NCBI GenBank assembly: GCA_023213315.1
Contig: JAKCPI010007843.1
Location: forward strand, 62,001 to 126,000
Direction of reading: 5' to 3'
Length of the DNA: 64,000 bases
From: Euborellia annulipes
Taxonomy: Eukaryota; Arthropoda; Insecta; Dermaptera; Anisolabididae
Numbering within the stretch: position 1 is the first letter of the stretch; each line of letters starts with the position of its first letter. The translations under genes and the position numbers were made by a program. This document shows, in pieces, positions 62,810 to 64,000 of this stretch. Under the pieces are notes generated by a model. That model searched no databases. It was not told the origin of the DNA and saw only the letters and a program-made list of their open reading frames with translations.

Positions 62810-63580
62810 TTTAGATAAATAACACTTGGCTTCCCTTTTGTAAACATTTTTCTTATGAATGAATTCTTTACTAGAAAGTGTTTTTTGTTTAATTTATAAA
62901 AACTCGGCTTTTGTTAAAATCTAGGAAAAAAAAACAAACAAACACAGACTCAGCCAAATTTTGATTGATTATTGTGATGTTACTTTTGATATTTGATCTT
63001 GTCTTTTTGTAAATTTTTATAGCTGGGTGAGTGGGCTCCCATATTTTGTTCTCAATTATCCTTTGTATACTTTTGTAAAGCCATATTCATCTAAACTTAA
63101 TTAATTTCAAACGAGTCATTCAAATCAAGAGACGCTGATTGTAAAAAAAAAAAAAGTTACTGTCCTATTGATATAATTCGTAAATTTACATAATAATTAA
63201 TTATCCATTGATATTCAAATTAAATATTAATATAAGTATGAAGTAGCTATTTATATATAAGGTAAAGATTTATTTTCTTTTTCTGTCAAAATTTATGAAT
63301 AATAAATTAGATTGAATATAACGATACGAGCTGATTTTTTTAAATCGAGATTTCAACGAAAATATTTTTTTGAGGTTTCCTGTGAATAGAAATTCACAGT
63401 GTGTGTGTATTTAATTAAGAGATGAATATGAAGAAATTACTGGTACATCAATTTTTTTTTTTTTTAATCTTGTTTTCAAATAATAATTATATATATTTGA
63501 AAAAAAAAAAATTGTCCGACTTTAGCAATCAAGATTTAATTATAAGTAAAAGTAAAATTAATTAATTTTGTCATTTTTTT
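62810..63580. other. No mobile element recognised; possible intron
   Basis: AT-rich, with none of the window's repeat families recognised. If the exon at 63583 is real, this would be intron; its end TTTTGTCATTTTTTTAG is a good polypyrimidine tract and acceptor. Confidence 0.3.
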
Positions 63581-63582
63581 AG

Positions 63583-63676
63583 GTCTCCTTGGAAAGTACA
63601 ATGGCGCAAGGAGGATGTCTCGAAGTTTAACGAGACTGAAGCCTGGACCCTTTAGCCTTCGGCTGCCAGCCACCCA
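63583..63676 (+). other. Candidate internal exon of a host gene
   Basis: A 94-base GC-richer block is bounded by TCATTTTTTTAG on the left and a strong donor GTAAGTAC on the right, both fitting the animal splice consensus. One frame is open across the whole block, starting at 63585: LLGKYNGARRMSRSLTRLKP, then GPFSLRLPAT. A second frame (SPWKVQWRKEDVSKF, then NETEAWTL) stops at a TAG near 63653. I do not recognise either peptide. It could be an internal coding exon, a 5' UTR exon or a fortunate coincidence. The lack of recognised repeats in the neighbouring 750 bases supports a host gene. Confidence 0.4.
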
Positions 63677-64000
63677 GTAAGTACAAAATTTTCTCATTTA
63701 TTGAGTATTCTTTAAATTATCATTTCTTGAAATGAGAATTTGATATTTTATAAATAATCTAAAACTTTACTAATAAAAAAATTTCCGGTTTAGCTGTAGT
63801 TTATTTGTAAAAATTAAACCGAAAATCAAATTCTTTTATTAATGAAAACAGCTGTGAAAGCCTAGACTCCAAAATCCAATTTACTTTATATATAATATAT
63901 TTTTCAAAAATTTTTCTTATTTAAAAATGATGATTTTAAGATACTCTTTATAAAATATCTTAAAAGTAAGAAGGGTGGAGGGTGGAAAAAATATAAAAAT
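63677..64000. other. No further feature; possible intron
   Basis: AT-rich sequence after the candidate donor. It contains a weak inverted pair (ATTTCTTGAAATGAGAATTTG / CAAATTCTTT-like) but no recognised element. Confidence 0.3.

Overview
The window reads as nuclear DNA of an invertebrate animal with a very AT-rich, transposon-saturated genome. The evidence is the long A/T runs, no bacterial-type gene packing, remnants of eukaryotic transposases (mariner, PIF/Harbinger) and a non-LTR retrotransposon, many hAT, Harbinger, pogo and Helitron non-autonomous elements with recognisable target-site duplications (TSDs), and tRNA-derived SINEs. An arthropod such as a copepod would fit, but nothing here proves the taxon. 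No intact protein-coding gene was found. The best host-gene candidate is one internal exon near the right edge (63583-63676, + strand).

The window is a palimpsest of nested insertions. The commonest layer is an unnamed interspersed repeat, called family A here, with about 18 full or partial copies. A full copy is about 650-900 bp and non-coding. One end is an AT-rich hairpin opening with ACTTTCTCTTACC and the other is a hairpin closing with GTCACACCAGATT. A longer variant (A2) carries an extra module at its 3' side. A second layer is a group of fold-back elements whose arms carry a CTGANGA / stem-loop / GAAAC motif resembling the hammerhead ribozymes of Penelope-like retroelements. A third layer is hAT-type MITEs: about a dozen have an exact or one-mismatch 8-bp TSD, and several have a G-run facing a C-run inside their ends.

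Layout. 0-6.5 kb: a fold-back cut by the window edge, a hammerhead-like motif split by a hAT MITE, a SINE with a 17-bp TSD, a GC-rich island, a 144-bp tandem array, a duplicated tRNA-derived SINE and a pogo-like MITE. 6.5-8 kb: little recognisable. 8-22 kb: family A copies, fold-backs, nested hAT elements, Helitron ends and a 26-bp minisatellite. 22.9-24.9 kb: a four-level nest. 25-35 kb: more family A, hAT, Helitron and fold-backs. 35.2-36.4 kb: a 1.27-kb Harbinger-like element. 37.9-44.3 kb: four family A copies in the same orientation. 45.5-46.2 kb: a Helitron inside a MITE. 49-52.6 kb: hAT, a TA-TSD element inside a Harbinger transposase remnant, a mariner transposase remnant, hAT and SINE. 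55.4-56.8 kb: a 1.41-kb hAT element with long fold-back arms. 59-63 kb: hAT and TA-TSD MITEs, a tRNA-like sequence and a LINE ORF2 tail. 63.58 kb: the candidate exon.

No host pathway can be reconstructed. What works together here is parasitic: non-autonomous elements that would need transposases, or retroelement enzymes, encoded elsewhere in the genome. All family assignments come from TSDs, terminal sequences and motifs read by eye; none was checked against a database.
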